Notes: a model not told the origin generated them from the sequence alone. Counted from the first letter of the stretch, positions 44,219 through 52,986 are shown. The stretch is 64,000 bases of DNA from Nitrobacter sp051535215 (GCF_051535215.1 NZ_JBPPLY010000002.1:248001-312000), one strand, 5' to 3'. Made by a program: numbers and translations.

Positions 44219-45666
44219 TGCTCGTGCTCGATCACGATCGTGCGGGCGGCTATTGGGGCGCGGTTTATGCGTTCACCGCGATCAAGGGCCTGCAGGTGAT
44301 TATCGACGGGCCGGTCGGCTGCGAGAACCTTCCAGTGACGTCGGTGCTGCATTACACCGATGGACTGCCGCCGCACGAACTGCCGATCGTGGTGACCGGA
44401 CTCGCCGAGGAGGAACTCGGCCAGAAGGGCACCGAGCAGGCCATGAAGCGCGCGCGCGCAGTGCTCGATCCCGATCTGCCCGCGGTTGTGGTGACCGGGT
44501 CGATCGCCGAGATGATCGGCGGCGGCGTGACGCCCGAAGGCAGCAACATCAAGCGGTTTCTGCCGCGGACGATTGACGAGGATCAATGGCAGAGCGCCAA
44601 CCGCGCCATGTCCTGGCTGTGGAGCGAATACGGCCTGCGCAAAATTCCCGAGCGCAAGCCCCGTGCCGAAGGCGCCAAGCCGCGCGTCAATATCATCGGC
44701 CCGATCTACGGCACTTTCAACATGCCATCCGATCTCGCGGAGATCCGTCGCCTGGTCGAGGGCATCGGTGCGGAGATCAACATGGTCTTTCCGCTCGGCA
44801 GCCACCTCGCCGACATTCCGAAGCTCATCAACGCGGACGCAAACATCTGCATGTATCGCGAGTTCGGGCGGTTGCTGTGCGAAACGCTGGAGCGGCCCTA
44901 TCTGCAAGCACCAATGGGCTTGCATTCCACGACCGCCTTCCTGCGCTCGCTCGGTGAGATTCTCGGTCTCGATCCGGAGCCCTTTATCGAGCGCGAAAAG
45001 CATACGACCATCAAGCCGCTGTGGGACCTCTGGCGTTCGGTCACGCAGGACTTTTTCGGTACCGCGAGTTTCGGCATCGTCGCCAACGAGACCTACACGC
45101 GCGGCATACGGAATTTTCTCGAAGCCGAGCTCGGTTTGCCCTGCATGTTCGCCTTCGCGCGCACGGCCGGAACCAAGACCGACAACGAGACCATCCGCAA
45201 GGCGGTGCATGAGAAGACGCCTTTAGTGCTGTTCGGAAGTTACAACGAACGCATGTACGCGTCCGAAGTCGGCGGCCGCGCGATCTACATTCCAGCCTCT
45301 TTCCCCGGCGCAGTGATCCGGCGGCACACCGGAACGCCTTTCATGGGGTATGCCGGAGCCACCTTTCTGGTGCAGGAAGTCTGCAACGCGCTCTTCGATG
45401 CGCTGTTTCATATTCTTCCGCTCGCTACCAGCCTCGACAAGATCGAGGCTACTCCGTCGCGCGCTCATCGCGAACTCGCCTGGGAAACAGCGGCCAAACT
45501 CGCGCTCGACCGCATCGTCGACAGTCAGCCCGTGCTGGTGCGGATCTCCGCTGCCAAGCGCCTCCGCGACGCCGCCGAGCGCGAGGCGCTCCGATCCGGC
45601 CTGGAGCAGGTGACGGCGGAGGTTCTTGCCGAAGCCAGTACGTCGCTGGAAGGGCAAGTCGCATGA
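44218..45666 (+). CDS. bchZ: Chlorophyllide a reductase subunit Z
   Basis: A 482-residue NifK-like subunit that forms the catalytic heterotetramer with BchY. It has GPVGCENLPVTSVLHYTDGLP near the N-terminus and the sequence YGTFNMPSDLAEIRRL, typical of BchZ. The ATG at 44218 is chosen because it overlaps the bchY stop and gives family length; a reading frame from 43819 is a false extension. Confidence 0.95.
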   Translation: MLVLDHDRAGGYWGAVYAFTAIKGLQVIIDGPVGCENLPVTSVLHYTDGLPPHELPIVVTGLAEEELGQKGTEQAMKRARAVLDPDLPAVVVTGSIAEMIGGGVTPEGSNIKRFLPRTIDEDQWQSANRAMSWLWSEYGLRKIPERKPRAEGAKPRVNIIGPIYGTFNMPSDLAEIRRLVEGIGAEINMVFPLGSHLADIPKLINADANICMYREFGRLLCETLERPYLQAPMGLHSTTAFLRSLGEILGLDPEPFIEREKHTTIKPLWDLWRSVTQDFFGTASFGIVANETYTRGIRNFLEAELGLPCMFAFARTAGTKTDNETIRKAVHEKTPLVLFGSYNERMYASEVGGRAIYIPASFPGAVIRRHTGTPFMGYAGATFLVQEVCNALFDALFHILPLATSLDKIEATPSRAHRELAWETAAKLALDRIVDSQPVLVRISAAKRLRDAAEREALRSGLEQVTAEVLAEASTSLEGQVA

Positions 45667-45702
45667 TCAGGAAATCGTATCTCAACCGGGAAGGAGAGAC
45701 CG

Positions 45703-45933
45703 ATGTCGATGGCGCCGTATGAGAGCACACCCCGCAACGCAGATTCAGGCTCGAAAGCAGGCTTCGAATATCTCTTGGTCTACACCGCCTGTTTCGCCGC
45801 TTACCTCGTGCCAGTCACCCTCAAGCGCATCAGTGCGCGGAGCGGGAGCGAGGCGGAACATCGCAATTCAGTCCTGAGTGAGACGAGCGAGATGGCTGCG
45901 AACTGCGCGTCGTCGTCGTTCGTGGGGTTGTGA
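45703..45933 (+). CDS. Small membrane protein at the pufQ position
   Basis: A 76-residue protein with one hydrophobic helix (about 22-40, EYLLVYTACFAAYLVPVTL) and polar ends. It lies between bchZ and pufB exactly where pufQ lies in Rhodobacter, and has AAGGAG six bases ahead of ATG 45703. Its helix resembles PufQ only loosely, and the C-terminus does not show PufQ's ITPLIF-like end. I treat it as a pufQ-like gene of uncertain homology; PufQ is linked with bacteriochlorophyll and LH complex assembly. Confidence 0.55.
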   Translation: MSMAPYESTPRNADSGSKAGFEYLLVYTACFAAYLVPVTLKRISARSGSEAEHRNSVLSETSEMAANCASSSFVGL

Positions 45934-45942
45934 CAAGGAATT

Positions 45943-46030
45943 CGTGCGGCTCGCCGCACGGGTGGCCATGCCGGCAACGGGATGGCCTTCGACGCCGCTC
46001 ATGCTTCGAGCGGCATTCGGCCGAAAGGCC
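45943..46030 (+). promoter_or_regulatory. Four tandem RNA hairpins upstream of pufB
   Basis: CGTGCGG/CCGCACG (45943-45960), GGCCAT/ATGGCC (45964-45987), GCCGCTC/GAGCGGC (45994-46014) and GGCC-GAAA-GGCC (46019-46030, a GNRA-type loop) follow each other directly before the pufB ribosome site GGAGG (46037-46041). They have no T tracts, so a role in mRNA processing, stability or translation is more likely than termination. Confidence 0.6.
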
Positions 46031-46049
46031 TAAATAGGAGGTACTACAC

Positions 46050-46280
46050 ATGGTGGACGTACCAAGCAAGGGAGGCTCTCTGTCGGGGCTGACCGAATCG
46101 GAAGCCAAGGAATTCCACAGCATCTTCATGACGAGCTTTGTGATCTTCACGGTGATTGCGATCATCGCGCACATTCTCGCCTGGATGTGGCGTCCGTGGC
46201 TACCGGGCCCTGGCGGGTATAAGGCGGCGATGGATGGAGCGATCCACTACGCCAGCATCGTTAGCTCCTACCTGACCTAG
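46050..46280 (+). CDS. pufB: LH1 antenna beta polypeptide
   Basis: A 76-residue light-harvesting 1 beta subunit. The single transmembrane helix holds the bacteriochlorophyll-ligand His (H41 in IIAHILAWMWRPW) and the amphipathic His H23 upstream, as in LH1 beta chains. ATG 46050 has TAGGAGG ahead. The C-terminal tail (GYKAAMDGAIHYASIVSSYLT) is unusually long (about 26 residues after RPW). First light-harvesting gene of the puf operon. Confidence 0.96.
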   Translation: MVDVPSKGGSLSGLTESEAKEFHSIFMTSFVIFTVIAIIAHILAWMWRPWLPGPGGYKAAMDGAIHYASIVSSYLT

Positions 46281-46294
46281 AGAAGGAGAAGACT

Positions 46295-46483
46295 ATGTGG
46301 CGCTTATGGTTGTTGTTCGATCCGCGCAGAACACTGGTTGCTTTGTTCACGTTCCTGTTCGCACTGGCATTGGTGATCCATTTCATCCTGCTCAGTACGA
46401 ACCGGTTCAACTGGCTAGAAGGACCACGTCCGGTAAAGACGTCGTCCATTTCCGACCCGGCGACTCCGCTCAAGCTCGGCTAG
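46295..46483 (+). CDS. pufA: LH1 antenna alpha polypeptide
   Basis: A 62-residue light-harvesting 1 alpha subunit beginning MWRLWLLFDPRRTLVAL, with the ligand His (H29) in LVIHFILLSTNRFNWL and the Trp that hydrogen-bonds the pigment downstream. ATG 46295 follows AGAAGGAG. The sequence closely resembles Rhodopseudomonas/Bradyrhizobium PufA types by eye. Good certainty. Confidence 0.96.
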   Translation: MWRLWLLFDPRRTLVALFTFLFALALVIHFILLSTNRFNWLEGPRPVKTSSISDPATPLKLG

Positions 46484-46498
46484 GGATCAATATCTGGA

Positions 46499-46535
46499 AG
46501 CGGGCGATCTGGACGACAGATCCGGTTCGCCCGCT
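46499..46535 (+). promoter_or_regulatory. pufA-pufL intercistronic hairpin
   Basis: AGCGGGCGA (46499-46507) pairs perfectly with TCGCCCGCT (46527-46535); an inner stem ATCTG/CAGAT (46507-46521) adds a second hairpin. Comparable stem-loops between pufA and pufL in Rhodobacter stabilise the pufBA mRNA and raise antenna over reaction centre; the same function is inferred here. Confidence 0.7.
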
Positions 46536-46583
46536 CCCAATTCCAACGGCGAGGCGGCATCGTTAGCACTGGAGGAATGACCG

Positions 46584-47429
46584 ATGGCCATGCTCAGTTT
46601 TGAACGCAAATACCGCGTCCGCGGCGGTACGTTGATCGGCGGCGATCTTTTTGATTTCTGGGTCGGCCCATTCTATGTCGGCTTCTTCGGAGTGACGACG
46701 ATCTTCTTCACGTTCATCGGCGTATCGCTCATTCTGTATGCCGCGTCTCTCGGGCCTACTTGGAACATCTGGCAGATCAGTATCAACCCGCCGGATGCCC
46801 AATATGGCTTGTCCTTTGCACCGCTGGCTGAAGGCGGATTCTGGCAACTTATCACGGTGTGTGCGCTCGGCGCCTTCGTCTCCTGGGCCCTGCGCGAAGT
46901 CGAGATCTGCAGGAAGCTTGCAATCGGGTACCACGTGCCGTTTGCGTTCGGCTTCGCTATCTTTGCCTATTTTACGCTCGAAGTTATCCGTCCGGTGCTG
47001 ATGGGGTCGTGGAGCTACGGTTTCCCTTACGGCATCATCACGCATCTCGATTGGGTGTCGAACACGGGGTATGAATTCGGCAATTTCCACTACAACCCCG
47101 CGCACATGGTCGCGATCACGTTCTTCTTCACGACCTGCTTCGCTCTCGCGCTTCACGGTTCTCTCATATTGTCGTCGACCAACCCTGGCCGTGGCGAAGA
47201 AGTCAAATCGCCGGAGCATGAGAATACAATGTTCCGCGACCTGCTTGGCTACTCGATCGGGACGCTCGGCATTCACCGGATCGGCCTCTTCCTGGCGCTT
47301 TCCGCAGTCTTCTTCAGCGCCGTCTGCATCGTCATCAGTGGGCCGGCCTGGTTGCGTCCGGAAGGAGCCTTGTGGTCCGACTGGTGGGAGTGGTGGCGCA
47401 GTGTGCCGATCTGGTCGCCGCACGGTTGA
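46584..47429 (+). CDS. pufL: Photosynthetic reaction centre L subunit
   Basis: A 281-residue five-helix membrane subunit that binds the special pair, accessory pigments and the quinone. The His ligands in NFHYNPAHMVAI, ALHGSLIL and GIHRIGL are in expected places. ATG 46584 has GGAGGAATGACCG ahead. Start MAMLSFERKYRVRGGTL is typical of PufL. Length normal. Confidence 0.97.
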   Translation: MAMLSFERKYRVRGGTLIGGDLFDFWVGPFYVGFFGVTTIFFTFIGVSLILYAASLGPTWNIWQISINPPDAQYGLSFAPLAEGGFWQLITVCALGAFVSWALREVEICRKLAIGYHVPFAFGFAIFAYFTLEVIRPVLMGSWSYGFPYGIITHLDWVSNTGYEFGNFHYNPAHMVAITFFFTTCFALALHGSLILSSTNPGRGEEVKSPEHENTMFRDLLGYSIGTLGIHRIGLFLALSAVFFSAVCIVISGPAWLRPEGALWSDWWEWWRSVPIWSPHG

Positions 47430-47441
47430 ATGGAGGTTGCA

Positions 47442-48368
47442 ATGGCCGAATATCAGAACATCTTCACGCAAGTTCAGGTCCGCAGTCCCGTGTATCCCGG
47501 CATCCCCTTGCAGCCCGGGATCTGGGAGCGCCTCGGAAAGGGAGGCCACTCCTACTGGCTCGGAAAGATCGGCGACGCGCAGATCGGACCGGTCTATCTC
47601 GGCTTCTTCGGTCTCGCTTCGTTGATGGCCGGCTTCGTCGCGATTGAGATCATCGGTCTCAATATGCTGGCTTCCGTCAACTGGAGTCCGCTGGAATTCA
47701 TCCGGCAATTTCCGTGGCTCGCATTGCAGCCGCCGGCGCCGGAATATGGACTGCAGATATTTCCGCCCCTGCAGGAAGGAGGCTGGTGGTTGATGGCAGG
47801 CTTCTTCCTGACGACCTCGATCCTGCTGTGGTGGATCAGGACCTATCGCCGCGCGCGGGCGCTGGGACTTGGCACTCACGTCGCATGGGCGTTCGCGTCG
47901 GCAATCTGGCTCTATCTCGTGCTTGGGTTCATCCGCCCGATCCTGATGGGAAGCTGGAGCGAGGCGGTACCGTTCGGGATCTTCCCGCACCTGGACTGGA
48001 CCAACAACTTCTCCATCACGCACGGCAATCTGTTCTACAATCCGTTCCACATGCTCTCGATCGCATTCCTCTACGGTTCGGCCCTGCTGTTTGCCATGCA
48101 CGGCGCGACAGTCCTTGCAATCAGCCGTTACGGCGGCGAGCGCGAGATCGAGCAGGTTGTCGATCGCGGCACGGCGTTCGAGCGAGGTGCGTTGTTCTGG
48201 CGGTGGACCATGGGATTCAACGCTACGGCTGAGTCCATTCATCGTTGGGCCTGGTGGTTCGCGGTGCTTTGCCCCTTGACCGGCGGCATTGGTATCCTAC
48301 TGTCGGGAACGGTCGTCGATAACTGGTTCGACTGGGGTGTGAAGCACGGCTTGGCCATGCCTCGATAA
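47442..48368 (+). CDS. pufM: Photosynthetic reaction centre M subunit
   Basis: A 308-residue partner of PufL. Its N-terminus AEYQNIFTQVQVRSPVYPG is typical. Ligand His residues are in FHMLSIAFLYGSALLFAMHG and SIHRWAWW. ATG 47442 follows GGAGG; an in-frame ATG at 47430 overlaps that ribosome site and is rejected. No pufC (tetraheme cytochrome) follows; the next gene is a heme oxygenase on the same strand. Confidence 0.97.
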   Translation: MAEYQNIFTQVQVRSPVYPGIPLQPGIWERLGKGGHSYWLGKIGDAQIGPVYLGFFGLASLMAGFVAIEIIGLNMLASVNWSPLEFIRQFPWLALQPPAPEYGLQIFPPLQEGGWWLMAGFFLTTSILLWWIRTYRRARALGLGTHVAWAFASAIWLYLVLGFIRPILMGSWSEAVPFGIFPHLDWTNNFSITHGNLFYNPFHMLSIAFLYGSALLFAMHGATVLAISRYGGEREIEQVVDRGTAFERGALFWRWTMGFNATAESIHRWAWWFAVLCPLTGGIGILLSGTVVDNWFDWGVKHGLAMPR

Positions 48369-48390
48369 GCCTCAATGCAAGTGAGGTTGC

Positions 48391-49095
48391 ATGCTCGAAC
48401 GAACTGATCACGCCGGGCGCGCGTTGCGCCCGGCGAGCCTTTTGGAAGCGTTGAGGGAGCGGACGCGGGATCTGCACACGCGAGCAGAGCGATCCGGGAT
48501 CATCGCCGATATTCTGCGGGGGCGAGCCACACGTGAAGGCTACGAACTTCTGCTGCGGAGCCTGCTTCCGGTTTATCAGACGCTGGAGCGGCAATTGGCG
48601 CAACATGGAGCATCGTCCCGGATCGGACCGATGGTACGTCCTGAGCTTGATCGCGCCGGTGCCATAGCAGCCGATCTGCGTTACTTCTCGATCAGCGACG
48701 CTCCGATCAGCGACATTGGCGAGGACCAGTTGCCGGCGAAAGCCGGACCGGCGACAGCTAGATATGTGGACGCAATCATGGCCGCCTCGGGTGGCGACGG
48801 CAGCCGGCTGATTGCTCACGCCTATGCGCGCTATCTGGGCGATCTCAGTGGTGGCCAAATCCTCAGCCGCCTGCTTTCCCGCTCGCTCAATCTTCCCCTT
48901 GCCGCGCTGTCCTTCTATGATTTTCCGGCGATCCCGGACATTGGAGTGTTCAAGTCGGATTATCGGTCCGCCATCGATCGCGCGGGCGATGAGAGCGAGG
49001 ATTTCGATGCGGTCGTCGAAGAAGGCGCGCTGGCCTTCGAGCTGAACATCGATCTTTCGAATGCCGTGCAGGCGGACGCAGCACAGGCTGCGTAA
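48391..49095 (+). CDS. hmuO: Heme oxygenase
   Basis: A 234-residue heme oxygenase that makes biliverdin, the BphP chromophore. The proximal His H29 (RERTRDLHTRAE) and the distal helix YLGDLSGGQILSRL are typical of the HO-1/HmuO fold. ATG 48391 follows GTGAGG, 22 bases after pufM, so it may be cotranscribed with the puf genes. Its stop abuts the bphP stop (49096) in the opposite orientation (TAATTA). Confidence 0.93.
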   Translation: MLERTDHAGRALRPASLLEALRERTRDLHTRAERSGIIADILRGRATREGYELLLRSLLPVYQTLERQLAQHGASSRIGPMVRPELDRAGAIAADLRYFSISDAPISDIGEDQLPAKAGPATARYVDAIMAASGGDGSRLIAHAYARYLGDLSGGQILSRLLSRSLNLPLAALSFYDFPAIPDIGVFKSDYRSAIDRAGDESEDFDAVVEEGALAFELNIDLSNAVQADAAQAA

Positions 49096-51273
49096 TTAGC
49101 TGTCCGAATGCGAAGTGTGCCAAACCAGATGCTCGAGGATGTCGAGCGTCCGGCTGGTGGAGTTGCGAATGCTGTCGAGCATCTCCGGCATCTGGCTGAT
49201 TTCCGCGCCATGCGTGACTTCGAGTGCCGCAAGTTGCGCGTTTTCGACCGCCGAGGCTGCGAGCTCCTGATAGAGGACGCTGGCGCTTGGATCGAGACCC
49301 AGACTGGGCCGTCGTCCGCCGGCGATATCTTCCTGAAAGCGGGTTCGCGCCGACTCCGCGGCCTTGCGGTCGCTGAGGTCGGAGAAGATTATCACGAAAC
49401 CGAGCACGCGCTCGTGCGGTCCGATAACCGGATCAGCGCGCACCATCAGCGAACGTGGCTGCGCACCGTTGTTGTTGATCTGCAACTCGCCGCTCCAGCT
49501 TCGCTTGTGACGAAGCAGATCCTCCAGGTTTGCGCGGAACTCGACCGGTGAAGCAAAATAGGTGCTGAGATCGCGAAGATGAGGCAAATGCGGGTGCGAT
49601 GCCCGCAATTGTTCTTCAAAGGCTTCGTTCAGGAGCAGGATGCGGCCTTCGACATCGGCGATGATGACGGGTTGCACCGAACCGGTCACCTGGCGGCTGA
49701 TCGTTTCGAGCTGATCCTGTGCAATGACCATCCGCACCGAGCGGAATTGCAGGGCAACGTCAGCCACGGTCTCGCCGATCATGCGGGCGGAAGATATCTC
49801 GGCTGGCGACCACGGATCGGACTTGCCTTCCACCAACTGATGCCATTGTGCGAAGGATCGTCGCGGCGAGAGGTCGGATGGATCGTCGCCGATGATGACC
49901 GGCTTGAGCGGGTCACCGCCCCAGGTCACCGTCATGATACGTTCCGGCCTGAACCACATCAGGTATTCTCCGGAACTTGCCGAAAGTGGCACCGCGATGA
50001 GGCCGCTGGCGACCGAACGCAGATCCATGAAGGCGGGCTCGTCGATCGTCAGCGAGGCGGTGACGAGGTTTTCCGGCCGCTTGCTTCCCCCCTCCGTTCG
50101 CTTGCGGTCAAGCCAGCCGCCGATCTCGCGGATTCGCTGGGTACCGGGTACGTCGCCGATCGTCGTCACCTGTCCCTCGAACAGCAGCGCCGCGCCCGAA
50201 GCGCCAAGCGGCTGGAGCAAGGATTGTGCGCCGTCGAACAGGGCAGTCTGCCAATCGCCGTCGCGCGACACGGCTTCGATCAGCCGCTGCTCGAGCCTGC
50301 GCACCACCAACTCGGACTGGCTCTGTGCAAAGCTTTCGAGTGCGGCGATCCTGATGGCGCAGGCTTCCGCCAGCGCCTCGCATACCGCCCGCATATCGAA
50401 GGGGATAAAGCGGGGCGCATAGTGATGGCATGCGATCAGTCCCCACAGGCGATTGCAAACCATCAGCGAGCAGACCAGCGTTGCGCCTACTCCCATGTTC
50501 TGCAGGTATTTCTGATGGATCGGTGACATGCTGCGCAGGCAGCTAAGGGACATGTCGAGATCACGGCCGTTCAGCGGCGAGAGGCGTGGCTGCAAGGGCA
50601 CCGGCGTGTAGTTGACATCGACTAGCAAGCGAACGCGATTGCGCTCGTAAAGCTTACGCGCGATCTGCGGAATGTCGGACGCCGGATAGCGGTTGCCGAG
50701 GAAGGCTTCGAGATCCTGGCGTCGTCGTTCGGAAAACACTTCGCCGTGCCCTTCATCGTCGAAGCGATAGACCATCACGCGATCGTAGCCGGTAATCTCC
50801 TTGAAGATGGCGGCTGTTTCGTCGCAAAGGGCGCGCAGCGAGGACGACCAGGTGATGCGATGAAGGGCGCCATCCAGGGCCGGCGTCGGATTGGCTGATG
50901 ACCCGGCGGGTTCCAGTTCGAGCATGAGACCGCCGTTTGAGGGGCGATGGATCGTGCAGTTGAATCGCTGCTGAGGGCTGCCAAGGCTGCAGCGAACCGT
51001 CATCGGCGTCGAATGAAGCGGATTTCCCAGATGGGGCAGGATTTGTAGCAGCAGATTGCCGTCGAAATCAGACAGAGGACGACCGAGAATAGGGCTGACC
51101 TTTAGAATCTCGCCGGCATTGGCGCTTGCCTGAATAACAATATTGTCCGGCTCCCGAACAACGAGAAGCGCGCCGTGGGGTTGAATCGACCCCGCAAGAT
51201 GAATCTGTTCGCGCTCGCAATTGGCAAGCGTTGCCTGTCCGAAGGCCGGTGATGCAAGAGGGCTCGAGGTCAA
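49096..51273 (-). CDS. bphP: Bacteriophytochrome
   Basis: A 725-residue red/far-red photoreceptor. The N-terminal Cys (C19 in LANCEREQIHLAG) should bind biliverdin; PAS (about 20-120), GAF (about 140-310, with RYPASDIPQIARK and ACHHYAPRFIP) and PHY (about 325-510) form the photosensory core. A PAS (about 520-640) and a helical end follow, without HisKA/HATPase motifs. This layout resembles RpBphP1/BrBphP, which relieve PpsR repression by protein contact. The start is TTG at 51273 with AGGGGAGG about 5 bases upstream. ppsR2 lies directly upstream on the same strand (24 bases). Confidence 0.95.
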   Translation of the reverse strand: MTSSPLASPAFGQATLANCEREQIHLAGSIQPHGALLVVREPDNIVIQASANAGEILKVSPILGRPLSDFDGNLLLQILPHLGNPLHSTPMTVRCSLGSPQQRFNCTIHRPSNGGLMLELEPAGSSANPTPALDGALHRITWSSSLRALCDETAAIFKEITGYDRVMVYRFDDEGHGEVFSERRRQDLEAFLGNRYPASDIPQIARKLYERNRVRLLVDVNYTPVPLQPRLSPLNGRDLDMSLSCLRSMSPIHQKYLQNMGVGATLVCSLMVCNRLWGLIACHHYAPRFIPFDMRAVCEALAEACAIRIAALESFAQSQSELVVRRLEQRLIEAVSRDGDWQTALFDGAQSLLQPLGASGAALLFEGQVTTIGDVPGTQRIREIGGWLDRKRTEGGSKRPENLVTASLTIDEPAFMDLRSVASGLIAVPLSASSGEYLMWFRPERIMTVTWGGDPLKPVIIGDDPSDLSPRRSFAQWHQLVEGKSDPWSPAEISSARMIGETVADVALQFRSVRMVIAQDQLETISRQVTGSVQPVIIADVEGRILLLNEAFEEQLRASHPHLPHLRDLSTYFASPVEFRANLEDLLRHKRSWSGELQINNNGAQPRSLMVRADPVIGPHERVLGFVIIFSDLSDRKAAESARTRFQEDIAGGRRPSLGLDPSASVLYQELAASAVENAQLAALEVTHGAEISQMPEMLDSIRNSTSRTLDILEHLVWHTSHSDS

Positions 51274-51297
51274 ATAACCTCCCCTTATTTTTCCTCG

Positions 51298-52665
51298 CTA
51301 TCCGGTGCTATCCGGTTTCTCATCTAGATTATATCGGTCGAGTTTGGCGTAAAGGCTCTGCCGACTCAACCCCAGGATTTCCGCCGCCGTCGTGCGATTC
51401 CCTTCGGCGAGCTGCAGTGCGGCACGCACGTAGTGTTGCTCGACCACCTCGACGGTGCTCTTGACCAATTTCCGCAGCGGCGTCTTGCCGACAGTTTCGT
51501 TCATGGACGCCAGCGCGGTTCGCAGACTATCGTTTTGAGGGTTCGGGGAAAGCCGCCGCGCGACGTTCCGCAGGACAAGGACGATCCGGTTGTCGCCGCC
51601 GTGCTGATAGCCGGAGGCGGAGATCTCGATCTCGGTTTCAGTGCCGAGCTCCCCCAGAACCGTGGTCGATAGCAGTCGTACCATGCCGTGGCGCTGGATG
51701 TTCGAAATCAGCACGGACAGATCGGCCCCAGGCCGTGACAGCCAGCGGCCGAGATTCTTGCCCGTCACCGCTCCGGTGGATCCGATCTCGACAAGTTCGC
51801 TGAACGCCCGATTGACGAATTTGATCTCGCCACTGTCATCGATGATCGCTACCGCGTCGGGAAGGCGATCCAGCAGGCCCTCGAGACCTTCTTGCTGCGG
51901 CACGGTTGCTCCGGCCGGCTTTCCGATCGGTGTCATCTGCACGAGAAAGACAGGCGTCGACTCTTGTGTCATCAAGGAGCCGCGTAGTGTCCACGGCGCG
52001 CCTTCCGCTCCGAGATGGACCACGATCGCAGGCGTTTTGCCCTGGTCGCGCACCCGGCGCAGCATCAATTCGATCGGCTCGCGGTCCTTGGCGGCGATCT
52101 CCTGCAAGAAGTCCCGGCCAACCAAGCCTTCCTTGCGACGCGTGGCGCCGCCCAGCGCGGTGGCGGCGGTCCGATTGGCCTCGACAATGCGCAGGTCGGC
52201 AACCTTCACCAGCAGGACCGCATCGTTGGAGGCTTCGATGACCAGGCGATATCGCGTTTCGATTTCGCGGAGCTTCCAGTAGTCGCGCTCTATTGTCTGC
52301 TGCGCGGAAATCAGCCGAGCCTGCAGTTCGGCGACCGCCTGCAGGTTCTTGCCGATCGCGAGCATTCCGGCACGGCCGCCCAGCAGCACCGTCGTGAACT
52401 CCATCGGCAGTTCGAGACCGCTCGGGAATTTCTGGATAATTTGCCGGAACGCCGAGATGCCGGTCCGCTGCGTGTCCTGCATCATGCGCTGGATCTTGTC
52501 GCCCGCGCTGCCCACGATCTCTGACCACGGACGCCCGATCCATGTGTCGATGTTTTCTTTGGACATGGCGGGGGCGAGCGTCACTTCGCGAATGACGCCA
52601 TCCATATCGAGAAGCAATGTCACATCAGGTTGGGGAGTGTTGAACTCCGACATCGCGCTCTGCAT
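51298..52665 (-). CDS. ppsR2: PpsR-type repressor partner of BphP (Cys-free)
   Basis: A 455-residue transcription regulator with an N-terminal domain (about 10-120), Q-linker helix, two PAS domains (about 140-250 and 260-370) and a C-terminal Fis-type HTH (TAAEILGLSRQSLYAKL). PpsR proteins repress pigment genes at TGT-N12-ACA. It has no Cys at all, so the disulfide redox switch known for other PpsR/CrtJ is absent. The partner role with BphP follows the R. palustris arrangement, hence the symbol (paralogue numbering differs between papers). ATG 52665 or 52653 may be the start. Its promoter faces cycA. Confidence 0.92.
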   Translation of the reverse strand: MQSAMSEFNTPQPDVTLLLDMDGVIREVTLAPAMSKENIDTWIGRPWSEIVGSAGDKIQRMMQDTQRTGISAFRQIIQKFPSGLELPMEFTTVLLGGRAGMLAIGKNLQAVAELQARLISAQQTIERDYWKLREIETRYRLVIEASNDAVLLVKVADLRIVEANRTAATALGGATRRKEGLVGRDFLQEIAAKDREPIELMLRRVRDQGKTPAIVVHLGAEGAPWTLRGSLMTQESTPVFLVQMTPIGKPAGATVPQQEGLEGLLDRLPDAVAIIDDSGEIKFVNRAFSELVEIGSTGAVTGKNLGRWLSRPGADLSVLISNIQRHGMVRLLSTTVLGELGTETEIEISASGYQHGGDNRIVLVLRNVARRLSPNPQNDSLRTALASMNETVGKTPLRKLVKSTVEVVEQHYVRAALQLAEGNRTTAAEILGLSRQSLYAKLDRYNLDEKPDSTG

Positions 52666-52762
52666 CCAGGTTCAATCGCCGAACTGAATTGCCACCCGCG
52701 TGCGCCAGTGAAGAAGGTCCCGGGGGATCAACCGAGGGGTCTGGCGAACCAGCTCTGACATA

Positions 52763-52932
52763 TTGACAGTTCGGTCAACGTGACCGTTTTGCGCGGTTAC
52801 GCACCACTGTCAAGAAAAATTTACGTGCGTCACCACCTTTTAATGTCGGGTCCAGCCGTTTCACCCCATTCGCAGGGAAAGAGACCGCGAAAACGCAATT
52901 CTGATGGTCATTTATGACAAGAATCATTGACA
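52763..52932. promoter_or_regulatory. Divergent ppsR2/cycA control region with weak PpsR-like sites
   Basis: The 321-base gap (52666-52986) holds TTGAC-AGTTCG-GTCAA (52763-52778, palindromic), a TGT-N12-ACG site (52808-52825) and a TGA-N12-ACA match at 52915-52932 that includes TTGACA at 52927-52932. These are degenerate relative to the consensus. No gene is seen in the gap. Confidence 0.4.
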
Positions 52933-52986
52933 ATATATTATGTTAAGCAATCATTACTGGTCCAAGAAATAGCCCTTCGGGAGGTA

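Noticed and set aside
46563..48242. 559-codon minus-strand ORF opposite pufL and pufM
   Set aside because: Highly charged translation without domains; pufL and pufM on the plus strand carry all cofactor ligands.
52666..52986. FNR box upstream of cycA
   Set aside because: I looked for TTGAT-N4-ATCAA and found only partial matches, so oxygen control by FnrL is not supported by sequence here.
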